Assembly: GCA_035494015.1 (NCBI GenBank)
Contig: DATJHJ010000040.1
Location: forward strand, 1 to 60,549
DNA length: 60,549 nt
Direction of reading: 5' to 3'
Source: CADCTB01 sp035494015
GTDB lineage: Bacteria > Actinomycetota > Acidimicrobiia > Acidimicrobiales > AC-14
Shown here: positions 40,754 to 49,355 of the stretch, piece after piece
Numbering within the stretch: position 1 is the first letter of the stretch
How the letters are laid out: each line of letters begins with the position of its first letter
The notes under the pieces: model-generated
Seen by the model: only the letters and a program-made list of their open reading frames with translations
Told to the model about the DNA's origin: nothing
Databases searched by the model: none
Translations under genes and position numbers: made by a program

Positions 40754-42810
40754 TCGCTGGTGGCCTTGGCCACCTTGTCGACCAAGTGGGCGGGCAGGAC
40801 GTCGTAGTGGTCGTGGCGAACGGTGAAGCGGCCGCGGCCGCCGGTCAGCGAGCGCAGGTCGATGGCGTAGCGCATGATCTCCGAGGTCGGGACGAGGGCG
40901 CTGATGGTCTGCTCACCCTCGCCGGCCACCTCGGTGCCCTGCACCCGCCCCCGGCGGGAGTTGAGGTCGCCCATGACGTCGCCCTGGTAGGCGGCGGGCA
41001 CCGTGACCTCGAGGAGCGAAATGGGCTCGAGGAGCACGGGGTTGGCCTTGGCCATCGCTTCCTTGAACCCGAGGGAGCCGGCCATCTTGAAGCTCATCTC
41101 GGAGGAGTCGACGGGATGGAACTTCCCGTCGAAGACGGTGACCCGCACGTCGACCACGGGATAGCCGAACACGCCGGCCGTCGCCATGGTTTCCATGACA
41201 CCCTTCTCGACCGCCGGGATGAACTGGCGGGGGATGGCGCCGCCGACGATCTTGTCGACGAACTCGAAGCCGCCGCCGCGCTCCATGGGCTCGACCTTGA
41301 GGAAGGCGACACCGAACTGGCCGTGCCCGCCGGTCTGCTTCTTGTACTTGCCCTCGGCGTCCGCGCTGGCGGTGATGGTCTCCCGGTAGGGGACTCGCAC
41401 GTCCTCGGTCACGACCTCGACGCCGAACTTGCGCTGGAGCCGCTCGTTCACGATCGAGAGGTGGGTCTCGCCCATGCCGGACAGCAGGGTCTGGTGGGTC
41501 TCGTCGTCGCGGCGGATGTGGAGGTTCTGGTCCTCGTCCTGCAGCCGGTGCAGCGAGGTCATCAGCTTGTCCTCGTCACCCTTGGACTTGGGCTGGATGG
41601 CGACGGTGAGGACCGGGGTCAACGGCTCGGGCGGGACGATGGTGACGGGCGTGCCCTTGGGGGCCAGGGTGTCCCCGGTGCCCGTGTCCGACAGCTTGGC
41701 CACGGCCCCGATGTCGCCCGCCGGGAGCTCGGACAGGCCGTCCTGCTCCTTGCCCCGCATGGTGAAGAGGTTGTGGAGGCGCTCGTCGGTGTGGGTGCGG
41801 GGGTTGGTGAGCGTGGCGTCGGGCCGGATGGTCCCCGATAGGACCTTGAGGAAGGACACCTTTCCGACGTAGGGGTCGGCGAGCGTGCGGTAGACGAGGG
41901 CCAGGGGCTGGCCGTTGGGGTCGGGCGACACCTCCGTCGGCCCGCCCGGAGCCTGGACGGTCACCGCCGGCCGGTCGAGGGGGGAGGGGCCGACCTTGAC
42001 GATCAAGTCGGCCAGCCGGTCGATCCCGATCAGCTTGGTGGCCGAGCCACAGGCCACCGGGAAGACGGTGGCCTCGGCCACCCCCTTGGCCAGGGTCTCC
42101 TCCAGCTCCTTGGGGGAGATGGTGTCGCCGTCCAGGTAGCGCATCATCAGGTCGTCGTCGGCCACCACGATGCCCTCGACCAGGTTGTCGCGCACCTCGT
42201 GTTCGCGCTCGGCCATGTCCTGGGGGATCTCGGTGACGGTGGGCTTGGGCCCGTCGTAGAGCACGGCGGTATCGGTCAGCAGATCGGCCACCCCGCGGAA
42301 GGCGGCCTCCTCGCCGATCGGCAGCTCCAGGGGGGCCACGCCGGCGCCGAAGCGCTCCCGGAGCTGCTCCAGCGTGCGGTCGAAGCTGGCCCGCTCCCGG
42401 TCGAGCTTGTTGACGAAGAACATCCGGGGCAGCCCGAAGTCGGACGCGATCCGCCACGCCGCCTCGGTCTGGACCTCGACCCCCTCGACCGCGCTGACGA
42501 CCAACACGGCCAGGTCGGCGACCTGCAGGGCGGTCCGCATGTCGCCCACGAAGTCGGCATAGCCGGGGGCGTCGAGGAGGTTGATCTTGCAGCCGTCGTG
42601 CTCGAACGGCGCCAGCGCCAGCGAGAGGGAGAGGTGGCGCCGCACCTCCTCGGGATCGAAGTCGGTGGTGGTCGTGCCGTCCTCGACCCGGCCCATTCGA
42701 TTGATGGCGCCGGCGCAGAACAGGAGGGCCTCGGCCAGGCTGGTCTTTCCGGCGCCACCGTGGCCGACCAGGGCGACGTTGCGGATCTTGGCGGGAGGGA
42801 AGCTCTTCAC
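40750..42810 (-). CDS. EF-G-like GTPase (EF-G2 / FusA2 type)
   Basis: A 686-residue translational GTPase with all five EF-G domains. G1 is GHGGAGKT, G4 is NKLD, and domain IV has the GGHGQFGVAFLKVEP-type loop region. G3 reads DAPGYADF: the catalytic histidine of the canonical DxPGH motif is Tyr, and G1 differs from the usual AHIDAGKT. These changes mark the EF-G2 paralogue of actinobacteria rather than housekeeping EF-G. Its M. smegmatis counterpart was reported as lacking ribosome-stimulated GTPase activity (from memory). No rpsL, rpsG or tuf is adjacent. It leads a three-gene unit with the two DinB genes. Confidence 0.9.
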   Translation of the reverse strand: MKSFPPAKIRNVALVGHGGAGKTSLAEALLFCAGAINRMGRVEDGTTTTDFDPEEVRRHLSLSLALAPFEHDGCKINLLDAPGYADFVGDMRTALQVADLAVLVVSAVEGVEVQTEAAWRIASDFGLPRMFFVNKLDRERASFDRTLEQLRERFGAGVAPLELPIGEEAAFRGVADLLTDTAVLYDGPKPTVTEIPQDMAEREHEVRDNLVEGIVVADDDLMMRYLDGDTISPKELEETLAKGVAEATVFPVACGSATKLIGIDRLADLIVKVGPSPLDRPAVTVQAPGGPTEVSPDPNGQPLALVYRTLADPYVGKVSFLKVLSGTIRPDATLTNPRTHTDERLHNLFTMRGKEQDGLSELPAGDIGAVAKLSDTGTGDTLAPKGTPVTIVPPEPLTPVLTVAIQPKSKGDEDKLMTSLHRLQDEDQNLHIRRDDETHQTLLSGMGETHLSIVNERLQRKFGVEVVTEDVRVPYRETITASADAEGKYKKQTGGHGQFGVAFLKVEPMERGGGFEFVDKIVGGAIPRQFIPAVEKGVMETMATAGVFGYPVVDVRVTVFDGKFHPVDSSEMSFKMAGSLGFKEAMAKANPVLLEPISLLEVTVPAAYQGDVMGDLNSRRGRVQGTEVAGEGEQTISALVPTSEIMRYAIDLRSLTGGRGRFTVRHDHYDVLPAHLVDKVAKATSE

Positions 42811-42943
42811 GGGCGCCTCGCTGCTGTTCTCGGAAAACCGGGTAAGGGGACCAAGCTACCGGCCTCCCTGGTACCCTGAAAGGGCGGATCGATTCTTTGT
42901 GATCGGCTCGCCCCAAAGGGCGGGACCACCTGAAGGAGTTGCA

Positions 42944-43717
42944 TTGTTCGACAAGCGGTGCCGGGCCGGCGTGGAGCGGAGCCTGCGGCCGGTCGGCACG
43001 GGACTCAAGAAGGCCGGGATCAGCGCCGACCAGTTGACCGTCCTCGGCCTGGTCCTGTCGGCCGCGTGCGCGTTCGCGGTCGCCGAGGGTTGGCTCTTCG
43101 TGGGGTGGTGCCTGCTGGCCGCCTCCGCCGTCCCCGACGTACTCGACGGGGCGGTGGCCAAGGCATCGGGCACGGCGTCGCCTCGTGGCGCCTTCTTCGA
43201 CTCCGTGGTCGACCGGGTGAGCGACACCCTTGTCCTCGGTGGCCTGGCCTGGTACCTGGCCGACACCCACAGCGCCCATACCGCCCTGCTGCCGCTCGCC
43301 ATCCTGGGCGCGTCCAACCTCGTGTCGTACGAGCGGGCCCGGGCCGAGTCGCTCGGCTTCACCGCTCGCGGCGGGCTGATGGAGCGGGCCGAGCGGATGA
43401 TCGCCATCGGCCTCGGCCTGCTGTTCAGCGTCGTGCTCGTCCCGCTGCTGTGGCTCATGCTCGGGCTCACCGTGCTGACCGCCGGCCAGCGCTTCGTCAT
43501 GGTCTGGCGCCAGGCCAGCGCCACCGTCCCGGGTCGCCGCCAGCCCGGCGATCGCCTCTCCGGCCGGTGGTCGGCGCTGCGCCCCTCGGTCGGGTTCGGT
43601 CCCGACGGTGAGCGCGCCCGCCTCCGGGGCCAGCGGGGCGAGGCCGGGAGCTGGCGGGCCCGCCGGGCCGCCCAGTCGCGTCCGGCCACCTGGCGTCGGT
43701 CGCGCACCCGCCCGTAG
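42944..43717 (+). CDS. pgsA: CDP-alcohol phosphatidyltransferase (PgsA, PI-phosphate synthase type)
   Basis: A 257-residue membrane enzyme. The CDP-AP motif reads DVLDGAVAKASGTASPRGAF followed by FDSVVD, with the four metal-binding aspartates intact and Lys in the usual Arg place. About six helices follow. The C-terminal 60 residues are basic and disordered. The TTG start at 42944 is well supported by aaggag five bases upstream. In actinobacteria it transfers inositol-phosphate to CDP-diacylglycerol as the first step to phosphatidylinositol mannosides; the PatA-like neighbour supports that. Confidence 0.87.
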   Translation: MFDKRCRAGVERSLRPVGTGLKKAGISADQLTVLGLVLSAACAFAVAEGWLFVGWCLLAASAVPDVLDGAVAKASGTASPRGAFFDSVVDRVSDTLVLGGLAWYLADTHSAHTALLPLAILGASNLVSYERARAESLGFTARGGLMERAERMIAIGLGLLFSVVLVPLLWLMLGLTVLTAGQRFVMVWRQASATVPGRRQPGDRLSGRWSALRPSVGFGPDGERARLRGQRGEAGSWRARRAAQSRPATWRRSRTRP

Positions 43718-43779
43718 ATCGCCACCTCCGAGCCCGCGCCCGGGCGTGGTGGGAGCGCCGGCTCTTCCATTACATCCGC

Positions 43780-44613
43780 GTGACCGCGTGGGCCGCCAAC
43801 CGCCTGCCCCGCGGCGCTGCGGTGCCGGTTTCGCGCGCCCTGGCCGACGCCGTCGTCACCCTGCCCATGTCGGACCGGGACCGCCATTTCGCCGCCCTCC
43901 ACCAATCGCGGGCCCGCGGGGTGGTCCTGGAGGGCCGGGCCCGGCAGCAGGCGGTCAGGGAGGCCTTCGAGTCCTACGCCCGGTACTGGATGGAGTCGCT
44001 GCGGCTCCCGGAGCTGGATCCGGCGGACGTCGACGCCGGGTTCTCGATCGAGGGCCTCGAGCACATCAAGGCGGCCCTGGACGCGGGGACGGGCGCCATC
44101 CTGGCCCTGCCCCACGTGGGCGGTTGGGAGGTGGGCGGGTCGTGGTTCGTCCGTCAGGGCTTCCCGCTGACCGTGGTGGTGGAGGCGCTCAAGCCGCCCG
44201 AGCTGTTCGGCTGGTTCGCCGACCTGCGCACGTCGCAGGGGTTCACGGTGATCGCCCTCTCCCGGTCGGCCGGGCTGTCCGTGGTCCGGGCCCTCCGGGC
44301 CAACCAGATCGTCGCCCTGGTCTCGGACCGGGACATCGCCGGCGGCGGGATCGAGGTCGAGTTCTTCGGCGAGCGGACCACCCTCCCCGCCGGCCCCGCC
44401 ACCCTCGCCTCCCGGCTGAAGGTCCCCCTGCTCCCCACCGCCGTGTACTTCGACGGCCCCGGCCACCACGCCGTCGTCCGCCCCCCGATCCCACTGGACG
44501 GCGACGTCGCCACCATCACCCAGGTCCTGGCCCACGAGCTGGAGGATCTGATCCGCGCCGCCCCCGAGCAGTGGCACCTCTTCCAGCCCAACTGGCCGTC
44601 CGACCGGTTGTAG
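43780..44613 (+). CDS. PatA-like phosphatidylinositol mannoside acyltransferase
   Basis: A 277-residue lysophospholipid-acyltransferase (LpxL/HtrB) fold protein. The catalytic box is ALPHVGGWEVGG (HxxxxE variant). It continues with the substrate-binding FFGERTTLPAGPATLASRL and ends QWHLFQPNWPSD, typical of PIM acyltransferase. It acts at the inner face of the membrane. The GTG at 43780 is the first ordinary start; the frame is open upstream (LFHYIR) but without an accepted start codon. It follows pgsA as in mycobacterial PIM loci. The mannosyltransferase PimA, usually next, is absent here. Confidence 0.84.
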   Translation: MTAWAANRLPRGAAVPVSRALADAVVTLPMSDRDRHFAALHQSRARGVVLEGRARQQAVREAFESYARYWMESLRLPELDPADVDAGFSIEGLEHIKAALDAGTGAILALPHVGGWEVGGSWFVRQGFPLTVVVEALKPPELFGWFADLRTSQGFTVIALSRSAGLSVVRALRANQIVALVSDRDIAGGGIEVEFFGERTTLPAGPATLASRLKVPLLPTAVYFDGPGHHAVVRPPIPLDGDVATITQVLAHELEDLIRAAPEQWHLFQPNWPSDRL

Positions 44614-44848
44614 GGCGGTGACCTGCGAGTTTACGCCTGGGCCAAGGAGTCGGCCAAGCAGGCCCCCTGCGCGAAGTCCCCGCCGCGGTTCAATACCTGA
44701 AAGAAGGTCACGCCCGCGGGAAGGTCGTCATCACGATTTGAGAGGCACGGCACCTGCCAGCGACGATCGCGACCTGTCACCGGAGGGCTCGGCGGCAATT
44801 GGGCACGAGACACCGCCGGGCCGGCCAGCTCGACTCGCCTCGGAGCGC

Positions 44849-45139
44849 TCATCCGGCGACCGCGGCCTGCTCCAGGATCATCGTCTCGGGGACGCCGGCG
44901 AGGCCGGGGGCGTTGGTCGGGATGGCCCACACCGAGGTGCGCAAGAACTGGAGGAAAGCGGTCGCCTGCCCGGCGCTGTCGAAGTCCAGGTCGATGACCA
45001 CGTAGTTCGGATCGTCGACCGGCTGCTGGACGCGATGGCCGCGAACTCCCGCCTGCGCCCTGGCGGCTGCGAACCGGTCGAAGGCGGCGGCCCACGTCAC
45101 GAAGTCGGTGATCGGGTGCTCGATGTGCAGCGTGGTCAA
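44849..45139 (-). CDS. Small ABM-type (dimeric alpha/beta barrel) protein
   Basis: A 96-residue protein from a TTG start, MTTLHIEHPITDFVTWAAAF, with VVIDLDFDSAGQATAFLQFL. This is the ferredoxin-like dimeric barrel pattern of ABM monooxygenases and related small proteins. It diverges from the LuxR-type gene across 128 bases, so that regulator may control it. Substrate unknown. Confidence 0.7.
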   Translation of the reverse strand: MTTLHIEHPITDFVTWAAAFDRFAAARAQAGVRGHRVQQPVDDPNYVVIDLDFDSAGQATAFLQFLRTSVWAIPTNAPGLAGVPETMILEQAAVAG

Positions 45140-45267
45140 CGCGGTGCCTCCTCGGTCGGACTGCCCTTCGACGGACGGTACGGCGCCCGACCGACCGCGC
45201 CCATCCCAGGTTCCTGGGGTTCTCGCCCGTCAGGTCGACGGCCAGCGGTGGGCCTACTGTCGGCCGG

Positions 45268-46329
45268 GTGCCTTCGACCGCCGCCTACGCCCGGGCGGCG
45301 GGGCGCGTGGCACGGGTCTGCAATGAACGGGGCGAGACGCGGGATCTCCGGCTGGCGGTGCTCGGGGAGATTCGGCGGGCCGTCGGGTTCGACGCATACG
45401 CCTGGCTCCTCACCGATCCTGAAACGGAGGTGGGATGCGCACCGCTCGCCGACGTCCCCTGCCTGCCGGAACTGCCGCGCCTGATCCGCCTGAAGTACCT
45501 GACGGTCGTCAATCGCTGGACGGCGCTCGACACTCCGGTCGCCCTCCTGCGAGCAGCGACGGACGAACACCCGGAGCGAAGCCGGATCTGGCGCGAGCTC
45601 CTCGCCAACTACGGCGTGAGTGACGTGGCGTCCGTGGTCTTCCGCGACCGGTTCGGCTGCTGGGCGTTCCTCGACCTGTGGCGCATTGGTGCCGCGGCCC
45701 GGTTCACGGCCGCGGAGGCGGCGTTCCTGTCCGACGTGGCCTCACCCGTCACCGAGGCGCTCCGCCGGGCTCAGGCCAGCACCTTCGATCTGGTGGCCCC
45801 GGTCACCGATCGCCGCGGGCCGGTCGTCCTGGTGCTGTCCGCCGAGCTCGAGGTCAGGGCCCAGACCGCAGAGACTGAGCAGTACCTCAGGGTGCTCGTC
45901 CCGCCCGAGGCCGACCGCCGCCCCGTTCCGGCCGGGGCCTACAACGTCGCCGCCCAGCTGCTCGCCCTCGAGGCGGGGGCTGACGAGCATCCGGCGTGGG
46001 CGCGCGTCCACCTGTCCGGCGGCGCGTGGGTGACCTTGCGGGCGGCCCGGATCGGCGGAGAGCCGGGAGCCGGGACCGAGCAGGACATCGCCGTGAGCAT
46101 CGAGGTCACACCGACGGCAGAGCGTGTCGGGCTGTTCGCACGTGCCTGCGGGCTCACCGCCCGCGAGTCCGAGCTGCTGCGCATCCTCGTGGCCGGTTCC
46201 GACACGCGCGCCATCGCCGCGGAGATGTTCCTCTCGGAGCACACCGTCCAGGACCACCTGAAGTCGGTCTTCGCCAAGACCTCGACCCGCAGTCGCCGCA
46301 GCCTGCTGGCCCGAGCCACCGGCCGCTGA
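45268..46329 (+). CDS. LuxR-family transcriptional regulator
   Basis: A 353-residue regulator starting at a GTG. The C-terminal helix-turn-helix is GLTARESELLRILVAGSDTR followed by SEHTVQDHLKSVFAKTSTRS. The N-terminal part (about 1-170) is GAF-like, containing GFDAYAWLLTDP and RFGCWAFLDLW. The usual response-regulator receiver is absent. The ligand is unknown. It is divergent from the small ABM-type gene, its most likely target. Confidence 0.86.
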   Translation: MPSTAAYARAAGRVARVCNERGETRDLRLAVLGEIRRAVGFDAYAWLLTDPETEVGCAPLADVPCLPELPRLIRLKYLTVVNRWTALDTPVALLRAATDEHPERSRIWRELLANYGVSDVASVVFRDRFGCWAFLDLWRIGAAARFTAAEAAFLSDVASPVTEALRRAQASTFDLVAPVTDRRGPVVLVLSAELEVRAQTAETEQYLRVLVPPEADRRPVPAGAYNVAAQLLALEAGADEHPAWARVHLSGGAWVTLRAARIGGEPGAGTEQDIAVSIEVTPTAERVGLFARACGLTARESELLRILVAGSDTRAIAAEMFLSEHTVQDHLKSVFAKTSTRSRRSLLARATGR

Positions 46330-46395
46330 AGGGCGTCGCCGGTATCCCCAACGACGCGGCAAATGCGCTACGGACGTTCTTGCCCAGCCCGGCCT

Positions 46396-47625
46396 CTAAC
46401 CGGTCGTGCTGGCCCATTGCGACCACGGGACGTTCCAGTCGCCGTAGCCGTTGGTCGGGGCCAGCTGCTTGGGCGTGCCGACGACGGTGACGATGTCGCC
46501 GGGGACCGTGAAGTCGAAGAACCAGTGGGCGTCGTCAGGAGCCAGGTTCACGCACCCGTGGGAGACGTTGTCGTGACCCTGGTCGTCGAGCGACCATGGC
46601 GCGGCGTGGACGAACTCACCCGAGTTCGAGATACGGACGTCCCAGTCGACCGTCTCGTAGTACCCGTCCGGGGAGTTGCGCGGGATGCCCACCGTCGCCG
46701 AGTCCATCACGACCTGGGGCTCCTTCTCGGATACGACGTGAACCCCGCTGTCGGTGGGGTACTTGTCGCGCCCGGTGGAGACCGGCAGCGTGCGCAACGT
46801 CGTGCCTCCGGCTGTGACCGTCATCATGTGGGTGCCGGCGTCGACGGTTGAGACGTGGGCGTCACCGATGGAGAACGACATGGTTCGCGGTGTGACGGCC
46901 CACACGCCGTCGCCGTCGTCGAAGGCGGCCACGTTGGCCTGGATCGAGACCTTGGTCCCGGGAGCCCAGTAGTTCTGGGGCCGATAGTGGAGCTCGACGT
47001 CCGAGAACCAGTGCCACGCCCCTGCGACTGCCGGCGTGGTGGTCACCGACAACCGCTTCTCGAAGGCGGCGTGGTCGTGCACCGGGCTGGTGAGGTAGAG
47101 GGCGAGCGGCATGCCGATCCCCACCGTCTGGCCGTCGAGGGGCCCGATGCCGACCTTCAGGACCTTCGACGGGGTGAGCGTCGTGAATGTCGACCGTCTG
47201 ACCTCCCGGCGGCCGGCGAAATCGACGACCGTGGCCGCCACTGTGTACGTCGTGCCCGGCTCCAGCGGAGCGGACGAACGCCACGACCGGTCGTCCCCGG
47301 TCCCGGTCAAGACCGCGGGCCCGACCTTCGGCTCTGGCCCGAGGTTCCGGCTCAACCCCGGGGTGGCGGCGCCGGAGGCGGCCGTCACAGTGACATCGCC
47401 CAGCTGCCCGTCCTTTACGCTGAGGGTGACGCTCGCGTCCAGGCGGACGTTGTTCGCCGTGTCCTGCGGGGAGACGGCCAGGACGACCTTGCGGACCGAG
47501 CCCTCCAGGCTGGGTCGCGAGTGGTCCCCGGGAGGGCGGGACACGAGGAAGGCGAGGACGCCTCCGACGAACAGCAGGGCCGACGCCACGCCAAGGCCGA
47601 TGTGGACGGCCCGCCCTCGCGTCAT
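46396..47625 (-). CDS. L,D-transpeptidase (Ig-YkuD type)
   Basis: A 409-residue cell-wall cross-linking enzyme. An N-terminal signal anchor (IGLGVASALLFVGGVLAFLV) precedes two Ig-like domains (about 50-270). The YkuD catalytic domain has the FVHAAPWS and VSHGCVNL motifs, with nucleophile C358 and H356. The architecture is that of mycobacterial LdtMt2-type enzymes, which make 3-3 cross-links in peptidoglycan and resist most beta-lactams. Confidence 0.93.
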   Translation of the reverse strand: MTRGRAVHIGLGVASALLFVGGVLAFLVSRPPGDHSRPSLEGSVRKVVLAVSPQDTANNVRLDASVTLSVKDGQLGDVTVTAASGAATPGLSRNLGPEPKVGPAVLTGTGDDRSWRSSAPLEPGTTYTVAATVVDFAGRREVRRSTFTTLTPSKVLKVGIGPLDGQTVGIGMPLALYLTSPVHDHAAFEKRLSVTTTPAVAGAWHWFSDVELHYRPQNYWAPGTKVSIQANVAAFDDGDGVWAVTPRTMSFSIGDAHVSTVDAGTHMMTVTAGGTTLRTLPVSTGRDKYPTDSGVHVVSEKEPQVVMDSATVGIPRNSPDGYYETVDWDVRISNSGEFVHAAPWSLDDQGHDNVSHGCVNLAPDDAHWFFDFTVPGDIVTVVGTPKQLAPTNGYGDWNVPWSQWASTTG

Positions 47626-47736
47626 CGCCTGTCCCTCACCGAACTCGGCCTACCCGACATGACTTCTCAAGCATCGCACCGCCCGGCCGGTAGGGCAGGC
47701 CACACCCGGCCGGCGCAATGCGCGAGCATCGCGCCC

Positions 47737-48210
47737 ATGCCGGCGCCAGAGACCTTCACCTCGATCCTGACGACGGACGACCGAGGGCGCGTCGTGGTTC
47801 CGGTCCCGTTCGATCCCAACCGGGCGTGGGGCGACAAGCCCCGCCACCACATCACTGGGACGGTCGCCGGGCACCGGGTTCGGGGCCCGCTCGACGCGGT
47901 CGAGGACGGGTACCGCCTGACCCTGGGCGCGGCATGGCTACGGGATTACCCCATCGTCGTCGGGAGCGAGGTGGCCGTGACCCTGGCGCCCGAGGGCCCG
48001 CAGCGGGCCGAGCTCCCACCCGATGTCGCTGAGGCGCTCGAAGCGGACCCGGCCGCGGCGGCGTTCTTCGACGCACTGGCCACCTTCTACCGGAAGGGCT
48101 ATCTCCGGTGGATCGACGGGACCAAGCGGCGACCCGACGTTCGGGCGGCCCGCATCGCCGAGATGATCGATCTGCTTAAGGCGGGGAAGAAGGAGCGGCC
48201 CCGAGGATGA
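47737..48210 (+). CDS. YdeI/DUF1905-type protein
   Basis: A 157-residue protein. The first 95 residues are a small beta-barrel (DUF1905-like: RGRVVVPVPFDPNRAWG; ITGTVAGHRVRGPL; YPIVVGSEVAVTLAPEGP). The C-terminal helical part (LPPDVAEALEADPAAAAFFD; RKGYLRWIDGTKRRPDVRAA) is the YdeI/OmpD-associated pattern. Function unknown. The ATG at 47737 is used. It converges with the downstream VWA gene with only four bases between. Confidence 0.8.
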   Translation: MPAPETFTSILTTDDRGRVVVPVPFDPNRAWGDKPRHHITGTVAGHRVRGPLDAVEDGYRLTLGAAWLRDYPIVVGSEVAVTLAPEGPQRAELPPDVAEALEADPAAAAFFDALATFYRKGYLRWIDGTKRRPDVRAARIAEMIDLLKAGKKERPRG

Positions 48211-48214
48211 GTCC

Positions 48215-49354
48215 TTACGGGTACGGGCTCCAGCGGATGGACGCGCCGATCGCGGCGACGGCGAGGACGGCGCCCAGGGCGACGAAGGTGGAGCTCACCT
48301 CATGGCGCCGCTTCTGGACCGTGACATCCTTGGGGAGGTCGGCGAACACCTTCCGCAGCTGGGGAGCGTCCTTGGCGCTATAGGCCATGCCGCCGGTCCG
48401 CTCGGCGATCTGCTTCAGGGTCTCGTTGTCGGCCCGCAGCGGCGACCCCCCGCCGCCGAACCCGCCGCCACCCCCTCCGAAGCCACCTCCGCCGCCGCCG
48501 AACCCTCCGCCGCCACCCCCGAACCCGCCGCTGCCGAGGCCCCGGGTGTCGCCGCCGAGCTGCTGGGCCGAGCACACCAGGGAGGCCGGCTGATCGGTGC
48601 CGAAGCCGATGGTGAAGATGCGCACCCGGCGGTCGACGGCGAAGGGCACGGCGTCGAGGGGGGCGATCCCCCGGGTGTTGGCCCCATCGGTGAGCAGGAC
48701 GACGATGTCGGGGACGAAACCGTCGGCGCCCGGCGGCTTGGTCGGCGCCGGCGTGGCGCCCGTCGTGCTGGGCCCGGCGGCGGCCGCCGCGTCCCCGACG
48801 GGCTTCACGTCGGCGTTGACCTCGGCGATGGCGTCCAGCGACTTGAGCATGGCCGCGCCGATGGCCGTCCCCCGCGCCGTCGTCAACCCGTCGATGGCCT
48901 GCGTGAGGGCCTTGTGGTCCGTGGTCGGCGGCACGGTCAGCTGGGCGAAGCCGGAGAAGATGACGAGGCCCATGCGCGTCCCCGACGGTTGGGTTTGCAC
49001 GAAGTCGCGGGCGGCCTGCTGGGCCACCGTGATCCGGTTCGGGTCGACGTCGGTGGCGCACATCGAACGGGACACGTCGAGGGCGAGGATGATCGACGTC
49101 CGCCCGATGGGCACGTTCTGGGTCAGCTGGGGGCGGGCCGATGCAATACCGAGCACGCCGATGCTCGACAGCAGCAGGCCGACCGGGAGGTGGCGCTGCC
49201 AGCGCGAGCGCCGCGGCACGACCGAGCGCAGCAGGGCGACGCTCGAGTAGCTCACCGCCTGCTTGCGCCGCCGCCGCATGGCCAGCAGGTAGACGCCGAG
49301 CACGAGGGGGACGGCCAGGACCAGCAGCAGGGCGAACGGCCAGGCGAACGTCAC
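48215..49354 (-). CDS. VWA-domain membrane protein (BatA/BatB type), Gly-rich insert
   Basis: A 379-residue protein. It has an N-terminal membrane segment (LLLVLAVPLVLGVYLLAM), a second one near 60, a VWA domain with the MIDAS motif LALDVSRSM, and a last helix near the C-terminus (STFVALGAVLAVAAIGASI). A striking insert of four GFGGGGGG-type repeats lies late in the VWA domain (plus strand 48447-48536). It is the last gene of the ERCC4-HtrA-MoxR-DUF58-VWA-VWA operon and starts one base after its paralogue ends. Confidence 0.87.
   Translation of the reverse strand: MTFAWPFALLLVLAVPLVLGVYLLAMRRRRKQAVSYSSVALLRSVVPRRSRWQRHLPVGLLLSSIGVLGIASARPQLTQNVPIGRTSIILALDVSRSMCATDVDPNRITVAQQAARDFVQTQPSGTRMGLVIFSGFAQLTVPPTTDHKALTQAIDGLTTARGTAIGAAMLKSLDAIAEVNADVKPVGDAAAAAGPSTTGATPAPTKPPGADGFVPDIVVLLTDGANTRGIAPLDAVPFAVDRRVRIFTIGFGTDQPASLVCSAQQLGGDTRGLGSGGFGGGGGGFGGGGGGFGGGGGGFGGGGSPLRADNETLKQIAERTGGMAYSAKDAPQLRKVFADLPKDVTVQKRRHEVSSTFVALGAVLAVAAIGASIRWSPYP
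48447..48536. repeat. Gly-rich repeat tract, GFGGGGGG-type, about four units
   Basis: Near-identical 24-base units encode Gly-Phe followed by six Gly residues in the VWA protein above. They lie in what should be the end of the VWA fold. Likely a flexible loop; slippage-prone. Confidence 0.85.
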
Positions 49355-49355
49355 G

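Noticed and set aside
44631..44745. Possible C-terminal remnant of a gene on the minus strand (ends VLNRGGDFAQGACLADSLAQA)
   Set aside because: The short stretch looks coding in composition, but no start, family or upstream domain can be supported; the rest of this 235-base gap after the acyltransferase shows no gene or tRNA.
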